Shown: one piece after another, positions 1 through 8,050 of the stretch
Layout: every line of letters begins with the position of its first letter
Position numbering within the stretch: position 1 is the stretch's first letter
Origin: Sulfitobacter sp. BSw21498
Lineage (GTDB): Bacteria > Pseudomonadota > Alphaproteobacteria > Rhodobacterales > Rhodobacteraceae
Assembly: GCF_006064855.1 (NCBI RefSeq)
Contig: NZ_CP040753.1
Span: forward strand, 992,001 to 1,056,000
Direction of reading: 5' to 3'
DNA: 64,000 bases
Notes under the pieces: generated by a model
Told to the model about the DNA's origin: nothing
The model's input: only the letters and a program-made list of their open reading frames with translations
Database searches by the model: none
Made by a program: the position numbers and the translations under genes

Positions 1-697
1 CCAATGTGCCCAACAGAACAATAACAATGGACGGTGGGATAATTTGCCCCAAGGTACCAGACGCGGCGATTACACCGGTTGAAAGCTCGGGCGAATATCC
101 GTTCCGCAACATCGTAGGCAGGGCAAGCAGGCCCATCGTAACAACAGTCGCGCCAACAATTCCTGTCGAAGCGGCAAGAAATGCCCCAACAACTACGATC
201 GATACGGCAAGGCCACCAGGCAACGGGCCAAACACCCGCGCCATCGTGGTGAGCAAGTCGTTAGCAATCTTGGAACGCTCGAGCGTGATCCCCATGAGAA
301 CGAACATCAGAACGGCAAGAAGCGTCTCGATCGACTGCCCCGCGAGAACACGTTCGTTCATCCGGTTCACGATAAAGCTAACATTACGATCCAGCGCGAC
401 TTCCCACCCTTGGGGGAAAACCGATTCACCAACGAGCGGTAGATCGGGATAGCGGAACTTGGACACCGCGTCGTTGGGAACGCCAGAGTTCACCAGATCA
501 CGATACGCTTGGGACGATTGGTCAATCGCCTGATGCACCATCAACCCCGCACTATCGAGCGCGGCAATGATGCCGAAAGAAATGATACCAGCACCACCGA
601 TGGCAAAGGCCACCGGAAAGCCGGACAGGATGCCGCCAAAGAGGCAGGCAAAAACAATGATCAGGCCAACTTCGACCCCGTCGAGACCAAATAGCAT
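1..697 (-). CDS. dctM: TRAP transporter large permease, DctM family (partial, C-terminus beyond left edge)
   Basis: This is the large membrane subunit of a tripartite ATP-independent periplasmic transporter; it forms the cation-coupled substrate channel in the inner membrane. I translated it directly from the minus strand. It starts [19 protein letters not shown] and continues through hydrophobic segments separated by a periplasmic stretch (about residues 57-105), then through the family hallmarks [13 protein letters not shown] and [18 protein letters not shown] ribosome-binding site (AAGGGG) lies just before the ATG at 697. The gene follows dctQ by 15 bp and is the last TRAP gene visible. 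Only about 232 residues of the roughly 430 or more usual for the family lie in the window. Confidence 0.93.
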   Translation of the reverse strand, partial: MLFGLDGVEVGLIIVFACLFGGILSGFPVAFAIGGAGIISFGIIAALDSAGLMVHQAIDQSSQAYRDLVNSGVPNDAVSKFRYPDLPLVGESVFPQGWEVALDRNVSFIVNRMNERVLAGQSIETLLAVLMFVLMGITLERSKIANDLLTTMARVFGPLPGGLAVSIVVVGAFLAASTGIVGATVVTMGLLALPTMLRNGYSPELSTGVIAASGTLGQIIPPSIVIVLLGTL

Positions 698-712
698 GGG
701 ACGCCCCTTGAA

Positions 713-1681
713 TTAATGTGTGCCCTCATAGGCTTCTTCGCCCTCGCCCAACGTATCGCGGTCGAGATATTTATCTGCGCTCTCAGGCCCTTCGCGGAAC
801 TCTAACAAAGCACGATAAAAAACTGATATTGCCTGCAAAATCACCATTACGCAGAAGGCGCAAAGCAGGATCTTGAACAGGAAGTAGCCATTGAACCCGT
901 TCGGCGAAAAGCCGATGGTCTCCACATTCCACTTCAACAGACGCGCTTTGCGCAGCAACAGCTCTAGCCGGTCGGATGCCGACGGGTTCGGTGTCACCAG
1001 ATGGCGCCACAGGAAGAACCAGCCATAAAGCCACGTGACAATCGCGAAGGGGATCATGAAGCACAGCGCGCCGAACATGTCGATCACGCGCTTGGTGCGG
1101 AACTTGGCACCGGCATAGAACAGGTCAACCCGTACGTGCCCGCCTTGCACAAAGGTGTAAGACACACAAAGACAGACGACCAAGGCGTTGAAAAGCTTTA
1201 GTTCTTCGGCAAACCAGCTGATGTCGAATTGCAGCGGAATACCAAAGCCGATAGAGATATCAGGCCGAGTAAAAATGCGCTGCATAAAGACGATTATGAT
1301 CTGTTGCAGCACCATCAGCAATCCGGCCCACGCAAAAAGACGCCCCGTCGCGTTGGCAAAACCTTCCAGCCCGCGCACACAGGCCCACATAACGCTGCGC
1401 TTCCAAATCCCTATGGCCGTGACAATCACCAGCCCGATCAGCAGGACAAAGAACAGCTCTGCCGAGGCACCGTAGTAGATGAACCGCATCAGCGCTTCGC
1501 CATTGGACCAGTCTAGCCACATGGACGGGTTCAGCAGCGCTGCAAAGAAATTATAGAACGCCTCAAGTAGGTTGCCCAGAACAAAGCTGATCAGGTTGCC
1601 CTCTTGGAACTGGTCCAAGCAGCTGATTTTGGCCCCTTCCGCCGCGCGGAAAAATCCTGCGCATACTGCATCTTCTGCCAT
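713..1681 (-). CDS. dctQ: TRAP transporter small permease, DctQ family (extended form)
   Basis: This is the small membrane subunit of the same TRAP transporter, joining the binding protein to DctM. At 322 residues it is much longer than the usual DctQ of about 160-200 with four helices. It has an extra N-terminal region with hydrophobic segments near residues 30-50 and 68-90, and a loop of about 50 residues before the last helix. A conserved-type QGGHVRVDLFY motif, typical of DctQ, sits about two thirds along. A purine-rich site (AGGGGGGA) precedes the ATG at 1681. Such long forms accompany TakP-like binding proteins for 2-oxo acids, in line with the neighbour at 1823. Confidence 0.88.
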   Translation of the reverse strand: MAEDAVCAGFFRAAEGAKISCLDQFQEGNLISFVLGNLLEAFYNFFAALLNPSMWLDWSNGEALMRFIYYGASAELFFVLLIGLVIVTAIGIWKRSVMWACVRGLEGFANATGRLFAWAGLLMVLQQIIIVFMQRIFTRPDISIGFGIPLQFDISWFAEELKLFNALVVCLCVSYTFVQGGHVRVDLFYAGAKFRTKRVIDMFGALCFMIPFAIVTWLYGWFFLWRHLVTPNPSASDRLELLLRKARLLKWNVETIGFSPNGFNGYFLFKILLCAFCVMVILQAISVFYRALLEFREGPESADKYLDRDTLGEGEEAYEGTH

Positions 1682-1740
1682 TGATATCCCCCCTTCGCCC
1701 GCCCGGTTTCAGCGCCGGCTTGGTGCGAAAATTATCCTCC

Positions 1741-1822
1741 CTTTGCGTGCCCTGTTTCAGGGATGCAAAGTCGCGTGCGGGGCCGCCCAAAGGCAGCCCC
1801 CATGTCATCCCAACGGGATGAC
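1741..1822 (-). other. three consecutive stem-loops between dctP and dctQ
   Basis: The 141-bp gap between dctP and dctQ holds three inverted repeats read in the operon direction. The first, at 1804-1822, abuts the dctP stop codon and has a perfect 8-bp stem with a 3-nt loop. The second, at 1779-1800, has a 9-bp stem with one G-U pair and a 4-nt loop. The third, at 1741-1770, has a 6-bp outer and a 5-bp inner stem. None is followed by a T-run, so they look like mRNA-stabilising or partial-termination hairpins that would keep the binding protein in excess over the permeases. Confidence 0.6.
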
Positions 1823-2911
1823 TTACATTTTGCCAAGAACGCGCTGGCGTTGCTCGACATAGTAGGCATCGGATTTCGACAACCATTCTGCCGATGCGGA
1901 CAGCGAGGATTCAAAGCTGGTACGGATGTCAGCGAACAGGGTATCGTCCATGTTCTCGTCCATAACCTCTTTGGAGGCGGCACCGAACGCATCCCAAACA
2001 TCGTCGGGGAACTGCATGGTTTTAACACCCTGCTGCTGCAAACGGGACAATGCGGCACCGTTATTGGCCAGCGTTTCGGCCAGACCTGTGTGTGTCGTCG
2101 CCATCGATGCATATTCGATGATCTTTTGCTGTGCAGGCGTCAGGTCGTTGAACACATCAAGGTTGACCGATGCTGTCAGACCCGAACCTGGCTCGTGGAA
2201 ACCAGCGGTGTAATAGATCTTGGCGACTTCCTGGAAGCCCGCGCGTTCGTCCGCAAATGGGCCAACCCACTCAAGACCGTCCAGCGCGCCCGACGACAGC
2301 GCCTGATACAGTTCACCACCAGGGATGTTCTGAACCGATGCGCCCAGTTTACCCAGAACCTTGCCGCCCAGACCGGGCATGCGGAATTTCAGACCATTGA
2401 AGTCTGCGGCAGAGTTGATTTCCTTGCGAAACCAGCCACCGGACTGCGACCCGGAGTTACCGGCGAGGAACATCTTCATGTTGAAGATTTCACCGATCTG
2501 GTTGTGCAGATCATGGCCGCCACCGTGCAGGTACCAGTTTGTCAGCTCTTGGGCTGTGGCACCGAAAGGAACGGCGGTGAAATACGCCAGACCGGGGTGC
2601 TGGCCGATAAAGTAATAGTCGGCGGCGTGGTACATATCCGCCTGACCGGAAGATACGGCATCAAAGACTTCGAACGCGCCGACAAGCTCGCCGGGGGCTT
2701 TCTTTTCGATGGTCAACGTGCCGTCAGACATTTCGTTAACCATATTGTTCAGATAGGTGGCAGCGTCATCGAGCACGGCAAAGCCACGGGGCCAAGCGGT
2801 GACCATGGTCAGCGTGCGTTTGCCTTGGGCATACAGCGGTGCGGCCAGTGTGGTTGCAGCAGCGGCAGACCCGCCAAGCGCGGATGTCTTCAGAAATGAA
2901 CGACGGTCCAT
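1823..2911 (-). CDS. dctP: TRAP transporter substrate-binding protein, TakP-like DctP family
   Basis: This is the periplasmic solute receptor of the TRAP transporter. The N-terminus has a twin-arginine-type signal (DRRSFLK, then a small-residue hydrophobic stretch ending near AAPLYAQ at residues 23-29), suggesting export in folded form. The mature protein resembles TakP, the 2-oxo-acid receptor of Rhodobacter sphaeroides as I recall it. Shared elements are GGWFRKEIN, FRMPGLGGKV, the ALDGLEWVGP segment that lines the ligand site, and the GELV motif. Substrate is therefore probably a 2-oxo acid or other monocarboxylate, but this is inference. A strong ribosome-binding site (GGGAGGAG) precedes the ATG. 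Confidence 0.92.
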   Translation of the reverse strand: MDRRSFLKTSALGGSAAAATTLAAPLYAQGKRTLTMVTAWPRGFAVLDDAATYLNNMVNEMSDGTLTIEKKAPGELVGAFEVFDAVSSGQADMYHAADYYFIGQHPGLAYFTAVPFGATAQELTNWYLHGGGHDLHNQIGEIFNMKMFLAGNSGSQSGGWFRKEINSAADFNGLKFRMPGLGGKVLGKLGASVQNIPGGELYQALSSGALDGLEWVGPFADERAGFQEVAKIYYTAGFHEPGSGLTASVNLDVFNDLTPAQQKIIEYASMATTHTGLAETLANNGAALSRLQQQGVKTMQFPDDVWDAFGAASKEVMDENMDDTLFADIRTSFESSLSASAEWLSKSDAYYVEQRQRVLGKM

Positions 2912-2953
2912 GTTGGATACTCCTCCCGAGTAATATGAGGGTGCCCGCGCTTC

Positions 2954-2983
2954 ATTATATGCGCGCAGGTCATTTCAAGTGAC
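2954..2983 (-). promoter_or_regulatory. probable dctP promoter with palindromic operator
   Basis: On the minus strand a perfect TATAAT occupies 2959-2954, about 43 bp before the dctP start. The expected -35 zone contains an inverted repeat, GTCA at 2969-2972 and TGAC at 2980-2983, seven bases apart, in place of a good TTGACA box. That is the layout expected of an activator-dependent promoter, and the divergent response regulator at 4641 is the obvious candidate. This is inference from position. Confidence 0.4.
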
Positions 2984-3172
2984 ACTCAATTTACGCAAAT
3001 GCCCGAACATGAAAATACCAACTACTGCGTAGACAGCACAGTTTTACCGCCCAAATATGCTGCAGACGACTGAAGTGACCCGCCATATCTTGTGCACCCG
3101 CACGCATAGCGGGTGAAAGGCTCGCTGCATCTAGCACTTTGATTCGCGAGGATTTCCCAGTATCAGCCATGC

Positions 3173-4576
3173 ATGCGCCGCCCGTCATTCCTGATCGCCC
3201 CCACCTATGCTCAAAAGCTGACGCTCATTGCTGCCGTCCCTTTGGTGCTGGCAGTGACGGCGATTGCATTTGTGGTGGCATTACAGGCCCGCGCCGTCGC
3301 GAACCGTGAAATCTCGACGTTAGAACAGCAACTGATCGACGCCAAAAAAGTCGAGCTGCGCAACTATGTCACCCAAGCACGCAACGGGTTTTACTTTGTC
3401 TACGGCTCTGCCTCGCCCGATGACGGGGGGGCAAAATCGCAGGTCGCGCAGATCCTGTCAGCGATGATTTATGGCGAAGAGGGGCAATTCTTTGTCTACG
3501 ACTACGACGGCACCGCGCTCGTCAGCCCGCGCCAAACCGACCGGATCAACCGCAACTTTGCCGGCGAGACGGACAGCCAGGGCACTGCTGTGGTGGACGA
3601 ACTGATCCGCATCGCGCGCAATGGCGGCGGGTATCACACCTATATGTGGCCTAAACCGTCGACCGGTGAAGACGCACGCATGATCACCTATGTGACGTCG
3701 TTTCCAAGTTGGCAGTGGGCTGTGGGCACGGGTGTATTCATCGATGACGTGCTCGCCAGCGGTGCCACCGCCCGTTTCGATGTCTTGGCGCGGGTGCATC
3801 GCACGTTCTTCTATATTGGCGCGATCACGGTCACCGCGCTTTTTCTGGTCTTCGGGTCGGGTATGCTGGTCAACCTGCGCGAACGCCGCCTTGCGGATGC
3901 CAAGCTCAAGAAGCTCACCCAACGGGTATTTGATGCCCAAGAAGAAGAACGCGGGCGTGTGGCGCGCGAATTGCACGACGGGATCAGCCAGATTCTTGTG
4001 GGGGTGCGCTATGCGCTCGACAATGCGCGCCGCAGGCTTGAACGGGGCGACACCCGCGCAGCAGAGCCTTTGGCCAAGGGGATCGACAGCCTTGCCGAAG
4101 CCATCGCAGAAGTCCGCCGTATCAGCCGTGAGCTACGCCCCAGCATCCTTGATGATCTAGGCCTTGGTCCGGCGCTGAAAACTCTGGTAGAACAGTTTGC
4201 ACTACGGACAGGCGTGAAATGCCAGTTCAACACAGTGGTGTTTCGCAACCGTCTGGACGACGAGGCTAAGATTGCACTGTACCGGATTGCACAAGAGGCG
4301 CTGACCAATATCGAACGCCATGCCCGCGCCACGGAAGTAATTGTCGACCTGCGGGGACACCGGCAGGGGGCGACGCTCTCTATCTCTGACGACGGGTTGG
4401 GGCTGTCCAAGACGCGCTCTGTTTCAGGCGGCTTGGGGCTGCGCAATATGCAAGAAAGGATTGAACAGCTTGACGGGACGCTGACGCTGCAAGCCTCGGC
4501 CCAAGGCGGCACCCAGATCACCGCCACCGTACCGCTGACCCATATGCTGCGCCCGCCGCCGATCGCCCTGCCCTGA
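3173..4576 (+). CDS. sensor histidine kinase with periplasmic Cache domain (HisKA_3 type)
   Basis: This is a two-component sensor of the NarX/DegS class. A first membrane helix lies at about residues 20-40. It is followed by a Cache-type periplasmic domain with the EEGQFFVYDYDGT core, and a second helix at about 215-235. Next come the dimerisation and phosphoacceptor helix (RELHDGIS, His near 268) and a HATPase domain with QEALTNIERHA, SDDGLGL and GLGLRNM. It is divergent from the TRAP genes and 35-65 bp ahead of a NarL-type regulator, so it probably senses the TRAP substrate in the periplasm and controls that transporter. The ATG at 3173 begins just before the first helix; a GAGGA lies about 20 bp upstream, somewhat far. 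Confidence 0.9.
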   Translation: MRRPSFLIAPTYAQKLTLIAAVPLVLAVTAIAFVVALQARAVANREISTLEQQLIDAKKVELRNYVTQARNGFYFVYGSASPDDGGAKSQVAQILSAMIYGEEGQFFVYDYDGTALVSPRQTDRINRNFAGETDSQGTAVVDELIRIARNGGGYHTYMWPKPSTGEDARMITYVTSFPSWQWAVGTGVFIDDVLASGATARFDVLARVHRTFFYIGAITVTALFLVFGSGMLVNLRERRLADAKLKKLTQRVFDAQEEERGRVARELHDGISQILVGVRYALDNARRRLERGDTRAAEPLAKGIDSLAEAIAEVRRISRELRPSILDDLGLGPALKTLVEQFALRTGVKCQFNTVVFRNRLDDEAKIALYRIAQEALTNIERHARATEVIVDLRGHRQGATLSISDDGLGLSKTRSVSGGLGLRNMQERIEQLDGTLTLQASAQGGTQITATVPLTHMLRPPPIALP

Positions 4577-4640
4577 CCCCGATGATCTTCCTCCTGCCGA
4601 AAGCAACCTCATGCCCCCTTCAGCCTCTCCGCCATCACAT

Positions 4641-5273
4641 ATGATCAAGGTCATGATTGTCGACGATCACCCGATGGTCGCCGAAGGCATTCAGTCGATC
4701 CTAGAAAGCTACGATGATATTGAGGTGGTCGGCTGTCTGCCCAACGGTCGCGCTGCCATTGATAGCGTCGCGCAGCTGGCACCTGATGTGATCTTGATGG
4801 ACCTCAACATGCCCGAGATCGGCGGACTTTCGGCGACTGAAATTTTGCTGGAGCGCGAACCTGATACCCGCATCGTGATCCTGTCCATGCACGATAACCC
4901 CGAATATATCTCTTCGGCGCTGAGCCACGGTGCTTTGGGCTATATCCTCAAAGACGTGCCCACCGATGAGATCAAGCTGGCGATCGATACAGTGATGGCC
5001 GGCAGTCGCTATCTATGCACCGGTGCGCAAGGGTCGCTTGAACCCAAGGACGCAACGCGTGAATCCCTGACCGAGCGGGAGCAGACGATCCTGCTGCAGC
5101 TGGCACAGGGCAAATCCAACAAAGAAGTCGCGGTGACCTTGGACATCTCCGTGCGTACCGTCGAGACACACCGCAAGAACATCAAACGCAAGCTCGGCAT
5201 CTCGTCGACTGCGGGGCTGACACGTTATGCGATGGAACATGGGGTGTTGCAGGGAACGGGAGTCCGGCTTTAG
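4641..5273 (+). CDS. response regulator, NarL/FixJ family with LuxR-type HTH
   Basis: This is a DNA-binding response regulator. The receiver domain shows MIVDDH, the phosphoacceptor in LMDLNMPE (Asp54 from this start), the Ser/Thr position in ILSMHD and Lys in LKDVP. The C-terminal half has the LuxR/GerE helix-turn-helix (LTEREQTILL, SNKEVA, RTVETHRKNI). An upstream ATG at 4611 would add MPPSASPPSH, which is unlike receiver domains, so I place the start at 4641. It follows the Cache kinase and is presumably its partner. The palindrome at the dctP promoter is a likely target. Confidence 0.9.
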   Translation: MIKVMIVDDHPMVAEGIQSILESYDDIEVVGCLPNGRAAIDSVAQLAPDVILMDLNMPEIGGLSATEILLEREPDTRIVILSMHDNPEYISSALSHGALGYILKDVPTDEIKLAIDTVMAGSRYLCTGAQGSLEPKDATRESLTEREQTILLQLAQGKSNKEVAVTLDISVRTVETHRKNIKRKLGISSTAGLTRYAMEHGVLQGTGVRL

Positions 5274-5389
5274 CGCCGCAAAACCGGTTTAAACGGCTAC
5301 AATTTTTCAAAAATTAGAAAATTTACGATTTCACGCAACAAATGAAAAGATTTTAAGCCCCTAGCGACACTTTTAGATCAAATATGCCA

Positions 5390-5418
5390 TTGACGCCCCT
5401 TTGCGCCGCTCATAATGT
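5390..5418 (+). promoter_or_regulatory. candidate promoter for the ilv leader
   Basis: TTGACG at 5390-5395 and TAATGT at 5413-5418 are 17 bp apart, a normal sigma-70 spacing. The predicted start near 5425 would give a leader of about 185 nt before ilvI that includes the leader peptide and terminator. The rest of the 335-bp gap from 5274 is AT-rich without a recognisable gene. Confidence 0.45.
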
Positions 5419-5446
5419 CCACGCACGCAATGAAGGGCCTTTGGCT

Positions 5447-5509
5447 ATGACAGATCTAGCAATTACAGATATCGTCGTCATTCTAAGACACACGCGCATG
5501 GGCCGGTAA
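5447..5509 (+). CDS. ilv leader peptide (20 aa)
   Basis: A 20-codon ORF encodes MTDLAITDIVVILRHTRMGR and ends at TAA. The run I-V-V-I-L at residues 9-13, plus further Leu and Ile at 4 and 6, is the signature of a transcription attenuator for branched-chain amino acid synthesis: ribosomes would stall there when charged tRNA-Ile, -Val or -Leu is short. It lies 99 bp before ilvI and 25 bp before an intrinsic terminator. No clear Shine-Dalgarno sequence is seen (AAGGGCC lies about 10 bp upstream and may serve). It was found by reading the gap. Confidence 0.7.
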   Translation: MTDLAITDIVVILRHTRMGR

Positions 5510-5563
5510 CGGCAGACCATACCAGTCACCATGCGCCCCCGTCAAAATCGGGGGCTTTTTTTT
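5494..5563 (+). terminator. attenuator: antiterminator arm and intrinsic terminator before ilvI
   Basis: The terminator has a 7-bp GC stem (GCCCCCG at 5535-5541 with CGGGGGC at 5549-5555), a 7-nt loop and eight T at 5556-5563. An alternative 8-bp pairing joins GCGCATGG at 5494-5501, inside the leader peptide, to CCATGCGC at 5529-5536. That overlaps the 5' arm of the terminator, so the two folds exclude one another at their edge. Stalling at the Ile/Val codons around 5471-5485 would leave the first arm free and favour read-through into ilvI. The switching is inferred. Confidence 0.65.
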
Positions 5564-5608
5564 GCGCAACGCACCTTTTGATAAACCACCGCCTGACGGA
5601 GCACCAAG

Positions 5609-7360
5609 ATGACACGTAAAATGACCGGAGCGAAGATGATCGTTCAAGCCCTGATTGATCAGGGTGTCGATACCGTATTTGGCTATCCCGGCGGCGCTGT
5701 CCTACCGATTTATGACGAGGTGTTCCAACAAAACAGCATCAAACACGTGCTGGTGCGCCACGAACAGGGCGCGGTGCATGCCGCCGAAGGCTATGCGCGC
5801 TCGACCGGGAAACCGGGCGTTGTGCTTGTGACCTCTGGCCCCGGTGCCACCAACGCTGTGACTGGTCTGACGGACGCCTTGCTCGATTCCATTCCGCTTG
5901 TGGTTCTGACGGGTCAGGTTCCGACCTTTATGATCGGCTCTGACGCCTTTCAGGAGGCCGACACCGTGGGCATCACCCGCCCCTGCACCAAACACAATTG
6001 GTTGGTGAAAGAGACCGACAAACTGGGCGCTGTCCTGCACGAGGCATTCCACGTGGCCACCAGCGGGCGCCCCGGTCCGGTTCTTGTCGACATCCCCAAG
6101 GACGTTCAGTTTGCCACGGGGCAATACACCCCCAAGAAACCGTCGACCTCGCATTATCAGCCGCCCCTCAAAGGCGACATGACCGAGATCACCGCACTGG
6201 TAGAAGCCATCGAATCTGCCAAACGTCCTGTCTTTTATACCGGCGGCGGCGTCATCAACTCTGGCCCCGCGGCATCGCAACTGCTGCGCGAATTGGTCGA
6301 GGCGACGGGCTTTCCCATCACCTCTACGTTGATGGGCCTTGGCAGCTATCCTGCGTCCGGCGACAAATGGCTGGGGATGCTGGGGATGCACGGTCTTTAC
6401 CAGGCCAACATGGCGATGCACGACTGCGATCTGATGATCAACGTCGGGGCGCGTTTTGACGACCGCATTACCGGCGTCGTCGATCTGTTCAGCCCAAAGT
6501 CGAAGAAAGCGCACATCGACATCGACCCGTCGTCGATCAACAAGATCATCCGTGTCGACATTCCTATCGTCGGTGACGTGGGCCATGTGCTGGAAGACCT
6601 CCTGAAAGTCTGGAAATCCCGCGGCCGCAAAACCAACTCCGACGCGGTTGCCAAATGGTGGAAACAGATCGAGGAATGGCGCAATGTTGACTGCCTGAAG
6701 TTTGAACAAAAAGGCAAGATCATCAAACCGCAATACGCGCTCTCGCGGCTTGAGGCGCTGACCAAGGATCACGACCGTTATATCACCACCGAAGTCGGCC
6801 AGCACCAGATGTGGGCGGCACAATATCTGAATTTCGAAGACCCGAACCGCTGGATGACATCCGGTGGGCTCGGCACAATGGGCTACGGCTTTCCTGCCTC
6901 CATCGGTGTGCAGATGGCCCACCCCGACGCGCTGGTAATCAACGTCGCGGGCGAAGCGTCGTGGCTGATGAACATGCAAGAAATGGGCACCGCGATGCAA
7001 TACGGCCTGCCGGTCAAACAGTTCATCCTGAACAATGAACGCCTGGGTATGGTACGCCAGTGGCAGGAATTGCTGCATGGCGAGCGTTATTCCCAAAGCT
7101 GGTCTGAATCCCTGCCCGACTTTGTAAAGCTGGCAGAGGCTTTCGGGGCCAAGGGTATCATTTGTTCCGACCCCGATGATCTGGACGATGCCATCATGGA
7201 GATGTTGAACTACGATGGCCCCGTTATCTTTGATTGTCTGGTGGAAAAACACGAAAACTGTTTTCCAATGATCCCGTCAGGTAAAGCCCACAATGACATG
7301 ATGCTGGCGGGTGCCGGTACGCAGGGTGTGATCGACGCCAAAGGATCGGTCTTGGTCTAA
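5609..7360 (+). CDS. ilvI: acetolactate synthase, large (catalytic) subunit
   Basis: This is the thiamine-diphosphate enzyme that condenses two pyruvates to acetolactate, or pyruvate with 2-oxobutyrate, in the first common step of valine, leucine and isoleucine synthesis. The 583 residues cover the N-terminal ThDP domain with the catalytic Glu in VRHEQGAVH, a central FAD-binding domain, and the C-terminal domain with GEASWLMNMQEMG at the metal/ThDP site. There the usual GDG reads GEA, as I recall for other alphaproteobacterial enzymes. Herbicide-site neighbours such as GMVRQWQ are present. It is followed by the regulatory subunit after 74 bp and preceded by the attenuator. Confidence 0.96.
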   Translation: MTRKMTGAKMIVQALIDQGVDTVFGYPGGAVLPIYDEVFQQNSIKHVLVRHEQGAVHAAEGYARSTGKPGVVLVTSGPGATNAVTGLTDALLDSIPLVVLTGQVPTFMIGSDAFQEADTVGITRPCTKHNWLVKETDKLGAVLHEAFHVATSGRPGPVLVDIPKDVQFATGQYTPKKPSTSHYQPPLKGDMTEITALVEAIESAKRPVFYTGGGVINSGPAASQLLRELVEATGFPITSTLMGLGSYPASGDKWLGMLGMHGLYQANMAMHDCDLMINVGARFDDRITGVVDLFSPKSKKAHIDIDPSSINKIIRVDIPIVGDVGHVLEDLLKVWKSRGRKTNSDAVAKWWKQIEEWRNVDCLKFEQKGKIIKPQYALSRLEALTKDHDRYITTEVGQHQMWAAQYLNFEDPNRWMTSGGLGTMGYGFPASIGVQMAHPDALVINVAGEASWLMNMQEMGTAMQYGLPVKQFILNNERLGMVRQWQELLHGERYSQSWSESLPDFVKLAEAFGAKGIICSDPDDLDDAIMEMLNYDGPVIFDCLVEKHENCFPMIPSGKAHNDMMLAGAGTQGVIDAKGSVLV

Positions 7361-7434
7361 GCCGCGAACGGCACAAGCAAACACATCGGCGCGGTCGCGC
7401 GCCGACATTGAATACATCTTAAAAGGACAGTGTC

Positions 7435-7995
7435 ATGTCAGCCCTAAAGATCAAAAAAGGCGCCACCAGCCATTCAGCCTACAACCTGCGTCCCAACTTT
7501 TCGGATGTTATTGAACGGCACACGCTTGCGGTTCTGGTTGAAAACGAACCCGGCGTGCTGGCGCGTGTCATCGGCCTGTTTTCCGGCCGCGGTTATAACA
7601 TCGACAGCCTCACCGTGGCAGAGGTGGATCATACAGGTCACCTGAGCCGCATCACGATCGTCACCTCGGGGACACCGCAGGTCATCGAACAGATCAAGGC
7701 GCAACTGGGTCGGATTGTACCGGTACATGAGGTGAATGACCTTACCGTCGAAGGTCCGGTGGTCGAACGCGAACTTGCCATGTTCAAGGTCAGCGGCACA
7801 GGCGAAAAACGCGTCGAAGCCCTGCGTCTGGCGGATATCTTTCGTGCCAATGTCGTTGACAGCACGTTGGAAACGTTTGTTTTCGAGATTACCGGCGCGC
7901 CCGAGAAAATTGATGCCTTCGCCGAGCTGATGCGCCCCTTAGGGCTGGTATCTGTCGCGCGGACCGGTGTCGCAGCGCTGTCTCGCGGCAACTGA
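7435..7995 (+). CDS. ilvH: acetolactate synthase, small (regulatory) subunit
   Basis: This is the regulatory partner of the large subunit; it activates the enzyme and gives valine feedback inhibition. An N-terminal ACT domain starts HTLAVLVENEPGVLARVIGLFSGRGYNI (quoted in short: VENEPGVLARV and RGYNIDSL), at residues of about 30-100. A second, ACT-like C-terminal domain follows. The length of 186 residues is normal, with an N-terminal extension of about 28 residues. It shares the ilv transcript with ilvI and is followed by a long hairpin at 8013. Confidence 0.95.
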   Translation: MSALKIKKGATSHSAYNLRPNFSDVIERHTLAVLVENEPGVLARVIGLFSGRGYNIDSLTVAEVDHTGHLSRITIVTSGTPQVIEQIKAQLGRIVPVHEVNDLTVEGPVVERELAMFKVSGTGEKRVEALRLADIFRANVVDSTLETFVFEITGAPEKIDAFAELMRPLGLVSVARTGVAALSRGN

Positions 7996-8012
7996 ATGCC
8001 TGACTAAGCCCC

Positions 8013-8050
8013 GTGACCTAGCCTAGCCTCAACAGGCTAGGCTAGGTCAC
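8013..8050. terminator. 17-bp perfect hairpin between convergent genes
   Basis: The arms at 8013-8029 and 8034-8050 are perfectly complementary over 17 bp with a 4-nt loop (CAAC). It lies 17 bp after the ilvH stop and contains the last four codons and stop of the minus-strand gene at 8037. There is no T-run on either side, so it is probably a bidirectional transcript end made by hairpin stability or trimming, not a textbook intrinsic terminator. The arm has an internal repeat, CTAGC-CTAGC. Confidence 0.6.

Noticed and set aside
1763..2899. 378-codon frame on the plus strand over dctP
   Set aside because: Antisense shadow of the TRAP receptor gene, with no ribosome-binding site or known motif; the minus strand encodes a clear TakP-like protein.
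2991..3188. 65-codon minus frame between dctP and the Cache kinase
   Set aside because: It overlaps the kinase start, lacks a good ribosome-binding site, and its sequence looks random; the zone is better explained as promoter and 5' region.
5702..7252. 516-codon open frame antisense to ilvI
   Set aside because: It is a GC-rich shadow of the acetolactate synthase gene; translated product has no recognisable domain and the sense strand has full motifs.
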